Shown: positions 41,701 to 51,122, counted from the first letter of the stretch. The stretch is 59,342 nucleotides of DNA from CAMQRS01 sp964370065 (GCA_964370065.1 CAYJGK010000007.1:1-59342), one strand, 5' to 3'. A program made the numbers and translations. Notes: generated from the sequence alone by a model not told the origin.

Positions 41701-43096
41701 CTAATAGTTCATCAATACAGTCTTCCACTCGTGGTGCATATTCTAAATCACTTTCTTTAATACCTGTTAACTCTGTCGTAAAGTTAGATAGTGTAACAGG
41801 GGGATTAAAAAACATTTGTTTAGAAGCACTCGCTGTACGATTTTCTACAATCTGTGCTCCAAACTCAATAATGTGATCATATTTACAAGATAATCCTGTT
41901 GTCTCTAAATCGAATACACAATAGCCTGTTTCTTCTAAATTGCGATTTTGTACATTACGTACAATTTGTAAATGTGGGTCCACCATATTCATTTCCACAC
42001 CATAAATCATCGTAAATGGCTTTTCACGATTGCGATTAATATTCGCTACTTCTTCTTGTGCAAAAGGATATGCTTGTACTACACAATGATCTGTGACAGC
42101 AATTGCATCATGTCCCCATGCTGCAGCTTGTTTAATATATTCTTTTACATCACATAATCCATCCATTTCTGAATATTTAGTATGCGTATGTAATTCCACT
42201 CTTTTTTCTTTTGCATAATCCATTCTTTGACTTTCTTTTATTTTGTCAATTTGTATCGGTTTAAAAACATTATCTCTTACATAGGTGTTGTATTCTACAC
42301 TACCATACGCAACAATATAATCTCCTTTATTAATTTCATCTAATACATCTTTAGTCAAATTCCCTCTTTCAAAGCGTTGAATCATAATCGCTTCATCATA
42401 ATCAGTAATATATAATGTCTGCCTAATTTTCCCATTACGCATTTCATTATTTTCTTTAAAGAATACTTTACCTTCTATCTTTACATCATATAAACCTTCT
42501 GTCAAATCGCTCATTTTAGTCATTGTATAATCATCTACTTTTTTTCTAGTAAATGATTTCTTATCTTGTTTGTACACTTCAATAGGTGCATGACTGGCAG
42601 GCATTACCATTGCTTTAACAACCTGTACTTCTTCACTTACTTCTAATTGACTCACTTGAATAGGTAGTACAATTCCATATTGCTTCAATTGTTCCTGCAA
42701 ACTATCCATTTTCGCTTTTGCTTGCTGAATTTGAGGTAAATTTGCATAGCGATAACTTAATACACCATCTACAATGATTGGAAAAGCCTCCATAAAGATA
42801 GTTAAATCATGATTGCTTTCACAAATATGTTTAACGTATTTGTTGATTTCTACTACATCCAAACTTTGATTTTCACAAGTCATTGTTAGCATTAACTCAC
42901 TCTTTAATACCCGCATCAATTTCATACTGAACACATGAAAAACAGTATAAGGCAATACTTGTTTTAACAAGATATGCATTTCTACACAATCTCTATTTTT
43001 ATGAAAAATAGGGGTTGTGATAAAACTGGCCCCTTTCATATAATTTAATTCTAATTCATTCATTTTTATTTTTTTCGCTACACTATATACTGGCAT
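38774..43096 (-). CDS. polC: DNA polymerase III alpha subunit, Gram-positive PolC type
   Basis: A 1440-residue replicative polymerase. Domain order matches B. subtilis PolC (1437). N-terminal and OB-fold regions cover about 1-290. A PHP domain begins near 300 (ELHTHTKYSEMDG) and is split by a DEDD proofreading exonuclease beginning near 388 (FDLETTGL, HNASFDIAF). The PHP domain resumes after 570. A zinc finger with CPNC and CPHC lies at about 900-942, and the polymerase active site shows PDIDLNFSGDYQ near 958. Helix-hairpin-helix segments follow at the C-terminus. The frame is intact. An extended -10 (TATGCTATAAT) lies 23 bases ahead of the ATG. Confidence 0.97.
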   Translation of the reverse strand: MPVYSVAKKIKMNELELNYMKGASFITTPIFHKNRDCVEMHILLKQVLPYTVFHVFSMKLMRVLKSELMLTMTCENQSLDVVEINKYVKHICESNHDLTIFMEAFPIIVDGVLSYRYANLPQIQQAKAKMDSLQEQLKQYGIVLPIQVSQLEVSEEVQVVKAMVMPASHAPIEVYKQDKKSFTRKKVDDYTMTKMSDLTEGLYDVKIEGKVFFKENNEMRNGKIRQTLYITDYDEAIMIQRFERGNLTKDVLDEINKGDYIVAYGSVEYNTYVRDNVFKPIQIDKIKESQRMDYAKEKRVELHTHTKYSEMDGLCDVKEYIKQAAAWGHDAIAVTDHCVVQAYPFAQEEVANINRNREKPFTMIYGVEMNMVDPHLQIVRNVQNRNLEETGYCVFDLETTGLSCKYDHIIEFGAQIVENRTASASKQMFFNPPVTLSNFTTELTGIKESDLEYAPRVEDCIDELLEFIGDRVLVAHNASFDIAFLNELLVKNGREPLSNPIIDTLDLYRSIHAEKKVSNLGAVARFYGIKYEQGGAHRADYDANVLVDVFLHMLNEMPEIKTLEQLSKHYDASCFTKVFPSHVTLLAKNAAGMKEIFKLVSLSHIDYLSPKGKSGNTVVAEPRITRAEIDKLRVNNNFLVGSSCQNNEVFETAQTRGDAQLAKVISYYDYIEIQPLDCYSNLIARGAIPDEQRLKEMIVTIIKLAKQANKLIVATGDVHYNDPKQKQLRDVYISAQAVGGFTHPLFLRKNNGNRLHTQAPSQHLKTTDEMLQDFAYLGEEDAYAFVVTNTNKIKDQIEAMYPVKDKLYPPHIDGCAQMLSDICYQTAHKIYGKVLPTIVEKRLKKELDSIIGNGFEVVYYVSHLLVKKSLDDGYLVGSRGSVGSSFAATMSEITEVNPLAPHYVCPNCQYSEFFEDGSVASGYDLKDKNCPHCQTMMNVDGQDIPFETFLGFEGDKVPDIDLNFSGDYQARAHAYTKEVFGEEYVFRAGTIGTVADKTAFGYIKGYCEDREIEDMSNAKTMYLASQCAGVKRGSGQHPGGIIVIPNDMDVHDFTPIQYPANDATSEWKTTHFDFHRIHDNVLKFDILGHVDPTAMKMLEQLSGLDVRKIPMNDEATMAIFSGVDSLQIDTTKNTEKTGAAGIPEFGTSFVRGMLEQTKPTTFDELLKISGLSHGTDVWLNNAKDLIDANICTLKEVIGCRDDIMVYLMHKGLDPKLAFTIMESVRKGKGLRDEWVAPMKECGVEDYYIESCRKIKYMFPKAHAVAYVMMAVRIAWFKVHKPIYYYCMFFSLRCDAYDIDAMIKGEGAMRAKMSTIQAKLKSYETKKDVTKKELDTFSTLEVALEMNLRGYKFSNIDIMYSDALQFMPDPRDPERIIPPFTSIDGLGENVALSIISARKQGAFISKQDLSNRTSLNGTNIKKLEELGVLNDLQDENQLSLF

Positions 43097-43118
43097 CTAA
43101 TCACTCATTTCTTTTCCT

Positions 43119-43129
43119 ATTATAGCATA
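43119..43129 (-). promoter_or_regulatory. Extended -10 promoter of polC
   Basis: TATGCTATAAT on the minus strand with no convincing -35. It shares the form seen ahead of recG and the DUF2779 gene. Confidence 0.5.
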
Positions 43130-43178
43130 CAACCTAGTTTATTTTTTCCACATCTTTTGCTTTTTTGGGTTAAAAAAA

Positions 43179-43197
43179 GAATTAGAATGACTAATTC
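43179..43197 (-). terminator. Terminator after rnc
   Basis: GAATTAG (43179-43185) with CTAATTC (43191-43197), 5-base loop, followed on the minus strand by T7. Confidence 0.8.
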
Positions 43198-43881
43198 CTA
43201 TTTCACTAATTTTTCAAAAGCATCTTTCGCAGCAGCTTGCTCTGCTTTCTTTTTAGAATGCCCATCACCTGTTCCTAAAATGATTTCATCTACACTTACA
43301 CTGACCACAAAGGTTGGATTATTACTTGGTCCACTACTTTCAATCACCTGGTATACTATCGTATTTCTTCGATCTGCTTGCACATATTCTTGTAATCTTG
43401 TTTTATAATCAATCACAAGTTCATCTTGGTTTTTTTCTAAATGAACAAGTAATACAGTATCTAAAATAGAAGCAATCACATCATATCCACAATCAATATA
43501 TAATGCGCCAATTAAAGCTTCAAACATATCAGCTAACAAGGAGTTACGATTTCTTCCTCCACTGCGTTCTTCTCCCACTCCTAATAAAATAAATTCCTGC
43601 CATCCTAATTGCCTTGCATATAACGCTAACGCTTCCTCTCTTACTAGTTGCGAACGAAGGCGCGTCATATCCCCTTCACTTAAGATGGGATCTCTTGCGA
43701 ATAAAACATTTGTTGAATAAAGTTGTAATACGGCATCTCCCATGAATTCTAAACGTTCATTGTCCCCCTTTTCTTGTTTATGTTCATTTAAGAAAGATGT
43801 ATGAATACATGCTTGCTTAATAATTTCTTTATTTTTATAAGGAATTTTCTTTTTGTCTAACCAACTAAAAATATCTTTCAT
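43198..43881 (-). CDS. rnc: Ribonuclease III
   Basis: A 227-residue dsRNA endonuclease. The catalytic signature NERLEFMGDAVLQL lies near 41-54 and a second acidic site ADMFEALIGALYID near 112-125. The C-terminal dsRNA-binding domain covers about 158-226 (YKTRLQEYVQA, GDGHSKKKAEQAAAKDA). Length matches the family. It acts on rRNA precursors and mRNA. A promoter of the TGTGCTATAAT form lies 21 bases ahead of the ATG, so it is probably transcribed separately from recG. Confidence 0.95.
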   Translation of the reverse strand: MKDIFSWLDKKKIPYKNKEIIKQACIHTSFLNEHKQEKGDNERLEFMGDAVLQLYSTNVLFARDPILSEGDMTRLRSQLVREEALALYARQLGWQEFILLGVGEERSGGRNRNSLLADMFEALIGALYIDCGYDVIASILDTVLLVHLEKNQDELVIDYKTRLQEYVQADRRNTIVYQVIESSGPSNNPTFVVSVSVDEIILGTGDGHSKKKAEQAAAKDAFEKLVK

Positions 43882-43901
43882 AATAACCTCATTTCTTTTC
43901 T

Positions 43902-43912
43902 ATTATAGCACA
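43902..43912 (-). promoter_or_regulatory. Extended -10 promoter of rnc
   Basis: TGTGCTATAAT on the minus strand; no clear -35. Confidence 0.5.
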
Positions 43913-43914
43913 AA

Positions 43915-45906
43915 TCAATCAAAATATTCATTCATCTGTACGCTTTGTAAGTAAGAGACAACACTTGGATACTGCATTTGTGCCTGTAATAAGTGTTTAG
44001 CATCTTCTCTAGCTACTTCTAAAATAGCTAAATCTTTAAAAACATCGGCCACAACAAAACTAGGTAATCCACTTTGTCTGACACCTAATAAATCGCCACT
44101 TCCACGTAAACTTAAATCTGCTTTTGCGATTTCAAAACCATCACTACAAGAGGCCACTAATTGTAATCGTTCAATTGCTTGTTCATCTTTTGTGCCGCTT
44201 AATAAATAACAATAACCTTGTTGATTCCCTCTTCCTACTCGCCCTCTTAATTGATGTAATTGACTCATCCCAAAGCGATGGGCATCATAAATAACCATAA
44301 TATTTGCATTTATTACATCGACTCCTACTTCAACAACCGTAGTTGTAATTAAAATATCAAATTCGTGATGTTTAAAACTTTGCATAACATCTTCTTTTTC
44401 TTGTGCACTCATTTTTCCATGCAATAAAGCAATACGGTATTTTTTAGGTAATGCTTTCGTCATTCCTGCATAGAGTTGTTTCACATTCCGCATAGCATAG
44501 TCTTCATTTTCTTGAATAGCCGGGCATACTACATACATCTGTACGCCTTCATCAATTTGTTGTAAAATATCATAAATAAAAGATTGCATGCTATCTTCAT
44601 TCACAAATTGTGTCACAATACTTTTTCTACCAGTAGGTAATTGTTGAATTGTACTCACATCCATATCATTGAATAAACTGGCTGCTAAAGTTCTAGGGAT
44701 AGGGGTAGCAGACATGAATAAAAAATCTACACTTTTCCCTTTTTCTAATAATTGACGACGTTGGTGCACTCCAAAACGATGCTGTTCATCTGTGATGACA
44801 AACCCTAAATTGGCATAGTGAACACTACTTTGAAATAAAGAGTGCGTGCCAATAATGATATGGATTTCATGATCTTGCAATTGTTGCAAAATACGTTTGC
44901 GTTCACTTGCTTTATTGCTTGATGTCAATAAAGCAACATGAATATTCAATGGCGCAAATAATTGTTGCATATTCAAATAATGTTGGCGTGCTAATATTTC
45001 AGTAGGCGCCATCATAGCACATTGTTGATTGGCTAATACACTTGCATACATGGCAATGCTCGCTACAATTGTTTTACCACACCCTACATCGCCTTGTAGT
45101 AAACGATACATTGTTTGAGGGGCACATAAATCTTGTAGAATTTCATCTACAGCTTCTCTTTGTCCAACCGTTAAAACAAACGGTAATTGCTTGATTAACA
45201 TTTCCACTTGATTCATAGAAAACAACTTAGATTTCCCTACAAATTGATTCATTGTTTGTTTACGAATTTGCATTTGCAGTTGAAATTTTAAAAATTCTTC
45301 ATATTTTAAATAGCGCAAACTTTGTTTTAAATGCGCTTCACTTTTAGGATTATGAATATTTATTAGTGCCACCTGTTTATTGCTTAGGCGATATCGATTT
45401 CGATATTCACTGGGAATCATATCTTCCATTACATATACGTTTAACGCCCGTGTAATGTATTTTTGCAAGTCTTTACTGGTAATTCCTTGCTTCGTATTAT
45501 ACACAGGAATCCATCCTAGATGCTGTTCGATAGGAGTAAAACTATAAGAGCTACAACTCACTTTCTCTCCCCCCTCATAACGCCCCATTATTGTAATGCT
45601 TTTTCCTTGCACAAAGGCACTTGTCCAAGGACGATTAAATAAAGTAATCGTTAAGATATGATCGTCTACATTCACTTGAAACTTAGTCGCACTTTTTTTA
45701 TGTCCATATCGAGTGACGCGTGCTTGCGAAACGATAATGCCCATAAAACACACTTTTTGTTTCCCTGTCCAATCTTCTACCTTAGACTCTTCATTATGGT
45801 CATAACGAAAAGGATAGTGGCCAAGTAAATCTTGTACACTATAAATTCGCATCTGATTAAGTATTGCTAATTTCTTATCACTTATTTTTAATTGCTTTAA
45901 ATCCAT
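43915..45906 (-). CDS. recG: ATP-dependent DNA helicase RecG
   Basis: A 663-residue superfamily 2 helicase that remodels stalled forks and Holliday junctions. The N-terminal wedge/OB domain covers about 40-130. Helicase motifs follow: RLLQGDVGCGKT (Walker A, near 275), APTEIL, DEQHRFG (DEQH, near 375), MSATPIPRT, VVEVGVDV and HQLRGRVGRG near 560. The ATG at 45906 begins six bases after a TATAAT box and shows no ribosome site. A longer reading from 45957 would be translated from the terminator hairpin of the previous gene and is rejected. A leaderless mRNA is implied. Confidence 0.93.
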   Translation of the reverse strand: MDLKQLKISDKKLAILNQMRIYSVQDLLGHYPFRYDHNEESKVEDWTGKQKVCFMGIIVSQARVTRYGHKKSATKFQVNVDDHILTITLFNRPWTSAFVQGKSITIMGRYEGGEKVSCSSYSFTPIEQHLGWIPVYNTKQGITSKDLQKYITRALNVYVMEDMIPSEYRNRYRLSNKQVALINIHNPKSEAHLKQSLRYLKYEEFLKFQLQMQIRKQTMNQFVGKSKLFSMNQVEMLIKQLPFVLTVGQREAVDEILQDLCAPQTMYRLLQGDVGCGKTIVASIAMYASVLANQQCAMMAPTEILARQHYLNMQQLFAPLNIHVALLTSSNKASERKRILQQLQDHEIHIIIGTHSLFQSSVHYANLGFVITDEQHRFGVHQRRQLLEKGKSVDFLFMSATPIPRTLAASLFNDMDVSTIQQLPTGRKSIVTQFVNEDSMQSFIYDILQQIDEGVQMYVVCPAIQENEDYAMRNVKQLYAGMTKALPKKYRIALLHGKMSAQEKEDVMQSFKHHEFDILITTTVVEVGVDVINANIMVIYDAHRFGMSQLHQLRGRVGRGNQQGYCYLLSGTKDEQAIERLQLVASCSDGFEIAKADLSLRGSGDLLGVRQSGLPSFVVADVFKDLAILEVAREDAKHLLQAQMQYPSVVSYLQSVQMNEYFD

Positions 45907-45912
45907 GACATT

Positions 45913-45923
45913 ATTATAGCATA
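45913..45923 (-). promoter_or_regulatory. Extended -10 promoter of recG
   Basis: TATGCTATAAT on the minus strand, directly after the T-run of the preceding terminator. The distance to the ATG places the likely transcription start at or next to the A of the start codon. Confidence 0.55.
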
Positions 45924-45930
45924 AAAAAAA

Positions 45931-45955
45931 GCATACGCCACAATGTGGTGTATGC
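45931..45955 (-). terminator. Terminator of the DUF1307-like lipoprotein gene
   Basis: An 11-bp stem GCATACGCCAC (45931-45941) with GTGGTGTATGC (45945-45955), 3-base loop, followed on the minus strand by T8. Confidence 0.9.
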
Positions 45956-45965
45956 ACAGTTAGGG

Positions 45966-46427
45966 TTATTCGTTATCGCAATGAGCCCCTAATTGTTTAT
46001 ATGCTGTTAGCAGTGTATCTAATTCAATTTTTTTGTCTTCATTTAATAAACTTTCAATATTGGCATCTAATTGAGAAATAGCATCCATATCTAATACTTC
46101 ATAGTCAATAGACACAGTGGCTTTTAAGTATGTTCCATCTATTTCAAATTCTGCATCATACCCTTCTAATTCATCCAACGCGCCATATGCTTTTTCCAAC
46201 AATTCTGCTGTGCTTTCAAACGTTTCTTGATCAGCAATTGTCATTTCTTCTATAGTGTGTACACTCGTAACGATTTCGCCAGTGTATGTGACTTCATAAG
46301 TTGAAAATAATTCAAAGCTTTCTTCTTGAATTGTTAATTCACAAGTCACTTTTTCTGACTTTTCTTCTTTTGCACTGCATCCAGTGAATAATAATACCAC
46401 TAGCAATGCTCCTGCTAATTTTTTCAT
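45966..46427 (-). CDS. Lipoprotein, YehR/DUF1307-like
   Basis: A 153-residue predicted lipoprotein. The signal peptide MKKLAGALLVVLLFTGCSA has a lipobox with Cys near 17. The mature part is acidic and begins with VTCELTIQ; the cysteine there and one near the C-terminus (HCDNE) could pair. The spacing and tone recall the YehR family (DUF1307), whose role is unknown. It is transcribed alone and closed by a strong terminator. Confidence 0.7.
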   Translation of the reverse strand: MKKLAGALLVVLLFTGCSAKEEKSEKVTCELTIQEESFELFSTYEVTYTGEIVTSVHTIEEMTIADQETFESTAELLEKAYGALDELEGYDAEFEIDGTYLKATVSIDYEVLDMDAISQLDANIESLLNEDKKIELDTLLTAYKQLGAHCDNE

Positions 46428-46525
46428 AATTTCCTCTTTTTCTATTTCTTTATTTAAAAGTCATAAATACAGTATACCTACAATGCCTATAAAATACAAA
46501 TAAATATTGGTCGTGCAAGAAAAAA

Positions 46526-46543
46526 ACGAGGTTTTAACCTCGT
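46526..46543. terminator. Terminator after the ABC exporter operon
   Basis: ACGAGGTT (46526-46533) with AACCTCGT (46536-46543); T-rich on both sides, strongest on the minus strand (T7). Confidence 0.85.
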
Positions 46544-46550
46544 CTTCTTT

Positions 46551-48449
46551 TTAATCTGCACATTCATCAAATTGTGAATTATATAATGATTCATAGAATC
46601 CTTTTCGTTCTAATAAATCTACATGGTTTCCTACTTCTACAATGTCTCCATCTTTTAATACAATAATTAAATCTGCATTTTTAATCGTAGATAAGCGATG
46701 AGCAATTACAAAGCTGGTTCTACCTTTCATTAAGGCATCCATACCTTCTTGAATTAATACTTCCGTACGAGTATCAATATTACTTGTTGCTTCATCTAAA
46801 ATTAATACTTTAGGATCGGCTAGGAAAGCTCTAGCAATTGTCAACAATTGCTTTTGTCCAGATGATACATTGCTAGAATCTTCATTTAATTGTGTTTGAT
46901 ATCCCTCTTCTAATGTACGTACAAAGTGATCGACGTGTGCAACTTTTGCAGCATGAATCACTTCTTCATCCGTTGCATCTAATTTGGAATAACGTAAGTT
47001 ATCCATAATGCTTCCACTAAATAAACATGTATCTTGTAGTACCATACCAAATAAAGACCGTAAGTCTTTACGCGAATAATCTTTGATATTATGACCACCA
47101 ACATAAATAGCTCCACTATTTAACTCATAGAAACGCATTAACAATTTAACAATTGTTGTTTTCCCTGCACCAGTAGGTCCAACAATCGCAATTTTTTGAC
47201 CATCTTTTACATGCATTGAGAAATCATTAATGACAATTTTGTCTTCTGTATAACCAAAATGAACATTTTCAAAGGTTACTGTTCCTGCTACATTTTCTAC
47301 TGATTGTGGTTGGCTAGTTTCTTTTACTTCTTCTTGCTCTTCTAAAAATTCAAATACACGTTCACTTGCAGCAGCAGTACTTTGCAGCATATTCATCACT
47401 TGTGCAGCTTGTGCAATCGGTTGGTTGAATTGTCTTACATATTGAATGAAAGCTTGAATATCTCCAATACTAATTCCCACTCCTGTCACAACTATTCCAA
47501 AAAATGAGAACGATGGATTAATAGCTAAGTATCCTCCTACTAAACAAACTAATACATAACCAATATTTCCAGCAAATTGCGATAAAGGCATCATTAGCCC
47601 ACTTAAGTATTGTGACTTATAGGCTGATTCAAATAAGGCATCATTATATTGATCAAATGTTGCAACACTTTTTTCTTCTCTATTGAACGCTTTAATAATA
47701 ATATGACCTCCATACATTTCTTCAATATGCCCATTTACTAGTGCTAAAGATTCTTGTTGTGCACTAAAGTGTTTTTGTGAACGCTTCGTTACAAATACAA
47801 TTAACATCAATGATAATGGAATAACAATACAAGCCACGATTGTCATAACCCACGAAATAGAAATCATCATATAACCAATCCCAATTACTTGAACAATACT
47901 TGTTAATACTTGTGGTAAGGATTGTTGTAATGAGGTTGCAATCGTATCGACATCATTGGTTATACGACTTAATACATCTCCATGAGTGGTTTTATCATAG
48001 TAACTTAATGGTAAAGCATTCATTTTGATTGATAGATCATCGCGTAAACGATAAGAAATAATTTGTGATACTTTAGCCATTATAAATCCTTGTAGATAAC
48101 TAAAGATACTACTTACTATATATAACCCTAGTAATAAAGTCATTATTTCTAGTATTTTAGAAAAATTAATTTCCCCTGTACCCATGGCTTTTTCTTGTAA
48201 TCCATTTGCTAATTCTGTTGTTGCATTTCCTAATAACTTAGGACCTACAATTGCAAAACATGTACCACCAATCGTGAAAATAATCGCTAAAAAGATTAAC
48301 CACTTATAAGGGCCAAAATATGCAATTAGCTTTTTCATCGTCCCTTTAAAATCTTTTGCTTTTTCAGTTGGTGCACCTAAGTTATTACCACCCGGTCCAT
48401 TGCCAATTGGACCTTGTCTTTTAATCGTTTTATTTTTACTCATGTCCAA
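46551..48449 (-). CDS. ABC exporter half-transporter (second subunit of heterodimer)
   Basis: A 632-residue ABC half-transporter with six membrane helices (about 50-345) and a nucleotide-binding domain. Walker A is GPTGAGKTT near 418, the signature region is NVSSGQKQLL, Walker B VLILDEATSNID, and the switch His is in AHRLST. Catalytic Glu is present after Walker B. It overlaps the end of the upstream half-transporter by 14 bases. The first half has Asp in place of that Glu, so this subunit probably carries the active ATP site. Likely a multidrug exporter. Confidence 0.9.
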   Translation of the reverse strand: MDMSKNKTIKRQGPIGNGPGGNNLGAPTEKAKDFKGTMKKLIAYFGPYKWLIFLAIIFTIGGTCFAIVGPKLLGNATTELANGLQEKAMGTGEINFSKILEIMTLLLGLYIVSSIFSYLQGFIMAKVSQIISYRLRDDLSIKMNALPLSYYDKTTHGDVLSRITNDVDTIATSLQQSLPQVLTSIVQVIGIGYMMISISWVMTIVACIVIPLSLMLIVFVTKRSQKHFSAQQESLALVNGHIEEMYGGHIIIKAFNREEKSVATFDQYNDALFESAYKSQYLSGLMMPLSQFAGNIGYVLVCLVGGYLAINPSFSFFGIVVTGVGISIGDIQAFIQYVRQFNQPIAQAAQVMNMLQSTAAASERVFEFLEEQEEVKETSQPQSVENVAGTVTFENVHFGYTEDKIVINDFSMHVKDGQKIAIVGPTGAGKTTIVKLLMRFYELNSGAIYVGGHNIKDYSRKDLRSLFGMVLQDTCLFSGSIMDNLRYSKLDATDEEVIHAAKVAHVDHFVRTLEEGYQTQLNEDSSNVSSGQKQLLTIARAFLADPKVLILDEATSNIDTRTEVLIQEGMDALMKGRTSFVIAHRLSTIKNADLIIVLKDGDIVEVGNHVDLLERKGFYESLYNSQFDECAD

Positions 48450-50679
48450 GTTCCTCCTTACTCAATTGTGAATAAGCTATTTCTTGATAAACAACACATG
48501 ATTTCATTAATTGTTCATGGGTTCCTTTTCCTGCAATTTTACCTTCTTCTAATACGATTATTTGATCAGCATGCATAATAGAGGCAACTCGCTGCCCAAC
48601 TAATAATATCGAACTATTCGTTTTCTTACATAAAGTATTTAACGCCTCTCTTAACTTAGCATCTGTTTTAAAATCTAGTGCCGAGAAACTGTCATCAAAA
48701 ATAAAGATTTCAGGGTTTTTGGCAATCGCTCTAGCAATCGATAACCTTTGTTTTTGCCCCCCGCTTACATTACTTCCTCCTTGTGCAATGCTTTCATTAT
48801 AGTGTTCCTTTTTTTCTTCAATGAAATCTGTTGCTTGAGCAACTTGAGCAGCCAACTTCATTTGCTCATCATTCATTTGCTCATCGCTATATTTTATGTT
48901 GGATTCAATCGTCCCAGAGAATAACACCCCTTTTTGTGGAACTAAACCAATTTTAGAACGCAATTCTTGCTGTGTAACTTTCGTAATATCCACTCCATTA
49001 ATTTCAATGCTTCCACTTGTGCAATCAAAGAACCTTGGAATTAAGTTAATTAAAGTTGATTTTCCACATCCAGTTCCACCAATAATAGCTGTTGTTTGCC
49101 CTGCAAAACTTTCAAAACTAATATCACATAATGTATTTTCTTCTGCATTAGGATATGCAAAGTTTACATTTTTAAATGTGATATGTCCCTTTTCTTCATT
49201 TGTGAAAGATATCGGTTGTTTGGGATCATGAATAGTCAATGGTGTATCCATAACTTCCCAGAAACGTTTGGCTGATACACTTCCTCTAGATACAAAAATA
49301 GTCACCATAGCAATCATCATAAACGCCATGATAATTTGCATTGCATATTGAATAAATGCCATCATTTCACCAATTTGAAGGCTGCCCGCATCAACTTGAT
49401 GTCCTCCTACCCATACAATTAATAAAGAGGAAACATTCATTACTAGCATAATAACTGGCATTAATAATGACATTAACCGTCCTACAAATAAACCTGTTTT
49501 TAAAATATCTTGATTTGCTTTTTCAAATTTTTCTTCTTCATAATGTTCTCTACCAAAAGCACGAACAACTAACATTCCACCTAAAGATTCACGACCTACT
49601 AAATTTAATTTATCGGTCAATTTTTGCATGACTTTAAACTTAGGCATTCCTAATATCATGATAATAATGATGAATACCATCATCGCTAATACTGTACCAA
49701 CGATAATATATAACATTGTGACATCGGCATCCAATACTAATAAAACAGCTCCAAAACCTAAAATTGGCGCATATAATACTATTTTTAGTATCATCATCAA
49801 TGACATTTGAATTTGTTGAATATCATTTGTTGTACGGGTAATTAATGAAGCAGTTGAAAATTGATTAAATTCATATACTGAGAATGATTCAATTTTTTTG
49901 AATAGGTCACTACGCATTTTACGAGCAATATTAGCAGCTACTTTACTTGCAAAATAACCTGCAGCGATTGCACAAATCACACCTGCTAAGGAAATCAGTA
50001 GCATCATGGTTCCTGCATTATAAATATAGTTGTTTTGAATTTGTTGCGTATCAATTCCCATCGCGGCATATTCTTGTTTCACAGCATCAGCAGCCACAAT
50101 AACTAGTGTGGATTCTCCTAATGCACTAAAACTTTCATTCATTTTCGATACAAATTCTTCTTTTTGTGATTCTGGCATGTGTGGATAGACATCAAAAAAT
50201 GTCATTCCTGCTGGTATACTTGCAAGCATCTCTTCTAATTCTGGGCTATCTATTTCCCCTTCTCCACTCATCGCTGCTTCAATGCTAGAAGCAATAACTA
50301 ATGGTTGTGTAAATTTGGATTCTAATGAATCAAACTCTTTTTGACTCACTTCTTGCAATTCATATACACCTGGAATAGTCGTTTCTAAATCGGGGTTAAT
50401 CACATAGTCAAAACTAGTATCACTATCTTTTAATTCGTAATGTGAGAGTACCTCTTCTTGACTTGCTTCATCCATAAATAACAAAGCCTGTTCCATGGAT
50501 TCCTTACTGATTAAATCTGGAACGCTGCTTTCGACTCCTCCACCTTGAATTCCATTACTTACAATTTTACTTAAGTAATCTGGTAAAGCCAGTTCAAACT
50601 GCGCACGTGAATATAGTAATACTAAAATTAATAGCACACTGATAATAAATGGTTTAAAATATTTCTTTAATCTAAACAT
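48436..50679 (-). CDS. ABC exporter half-transporter with large extracellular insert (first subunit of heterodimer)
   Basis: A 747-residue ABC half-transporter, well above the usual 580-600. The extra length is an acidic segment (about 35-215) between the first and second membrane helices, expected outside the cell. The nucleotide-binding domain has Walker A GGTGCGKST near 542, NVSGGQKQRL, and Walker B IFIFDDSFSALD, where Asp replaces the catalytic Glu. The switch position, aligned to AHRLST of the partner, reads GQRVAS with Gln for His. Both changes mark a degenerate ATP site, as in BmrCD-type heterodimers, which also carry an extracellular domain. It overlaps the marR gene by 13 bases. Confidence 0.9.
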   Translation of the reverse strand: MFRLKKYFKPFIISVLLILVLLYSRAQFELALPDYLSKIVSNGIQGGGVESSVPDLISKESMEQALLFMDEASQEEVLSHYELKDSDTSFDYVINPDLETTIPGVYELQEVSQKEFDSLESKFTQPLVIASSIEAAMSGEGEIDSPELEEMLASIPAGMTFFDVYPHMPESQKEEFVSKMNESFSALGESTLVIVAADAVKQEYAAMGIDTQQIQNNYIYNAGTMMLLISLAGVICAIAAGYFASKVAANIARKMRSDLFKKIESFSVYEFNQFSTASLITRTTNDIQQIQMSLMMILKIVLYAPILGFGAVLLVLDADVTMLYIIVGTVLAMMVFIIIIMILGMPKFKVMQKLTDKLNLVGRESLGGMLVVRAFGREHYEEEKFEKANQDILKTGLFVGRLMSLLMPVIMLVMNVSSLLIVWVGGHQVDAGSLQIGEMMAFIQYAMQIIMAFMMIAMVTIFVSRGSVSAKRFWEVMDTPLTIHDPKQPISFTNEEKGHITFKNVNFAYPNAEENTLCDISFESFAGQTTAIIGGTGCGKSTLINLIPRFFDCTSGSIEINGVDITKVTQQELRSKIGLVPQKGVLFSGTIESNIKYSDEQMNDEQMKLAAQVAQATDFIEEKKEHYNESIAQGGSNVSGGQKQRLSIARAIAKNPEIFIFDDSFSALDFKTDAKLREALNTLCKKTNSSILLVGQRVASIMHADQIIVLEEGKIAGKGTHEQLMKSCVVYQEIAYSQLSKEELGHE

Positions 50680-51122
50680 GTTGTATCCTCCTCTTCTTTT
50701 CTAGTATACAAGGGCGATTTTTTTAAGATACGCAACAATGTTTTCGCATCTTCCTCCCCTATTTCTTCAATAAATCGAATTAACTTCTTATTAATGTGTG
50801 TAAAAGCACGTTGTGTTTCTTTTTCACCAAGATCTGTTAATTTAATGTATACACTTCTACGATCATTTTCTTGTACGATGCGTTGAATGTAGTCATGTTT
50901 TTCAAACTTACGCATAAACTGTGAAACAGCGGAAGGACTAATATTAAAATGATTGGCTATTTGATTCATTTTAATTGGTTGCCCATTTCCTAATACATGA
51001 ATCGAACGTAATACGATTACATCATTTTTAGATAAATTGAAAGGTTTTTTTGATTTTCTAAGTAGATCTGCTTTTCCAAAGTGATATAATAATTCACCAT
51101 ACTCATCCACTATATTTGACAT
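50667..51122 (-). CDS. MarR family transcriptional regulator
   Basis: A 151-residue winged-helix regulator (MNQIANHFNISPSAVSQFMRKFEKHDYIQR, wing ENDRRSVYIKLTDLG). It is the first gene of the ABC exporter operon and likely represses it. A 27-bp near-perfect palindrome lies between the promoter and the start codon. Ligand unknown; the usual inducers are drugs or phenolic compounds. Confidence 0.9.
   Translation of the reverse strand: MSNIVDEYGELLYHFGKADLLRKSKKPFNLSKNDVIVLRSIHVLGNGQPIKMNQIANHFNISPSAVSQFMRKFEKHDYIQRIVQENDRRSVYIKLTDLGEKETQRAFTHINKKLIRFIEEIGEEDAKTLLRILKKSPLYTRKEEEDTTCLD

Noticed and set aside
45907..45957. Upstream extension of recG by 17 codons
   Set aside because: The added codons are the terminator hairpin and T-run of the previous gene, and the ATG at 45906 matches the family N-terminus.
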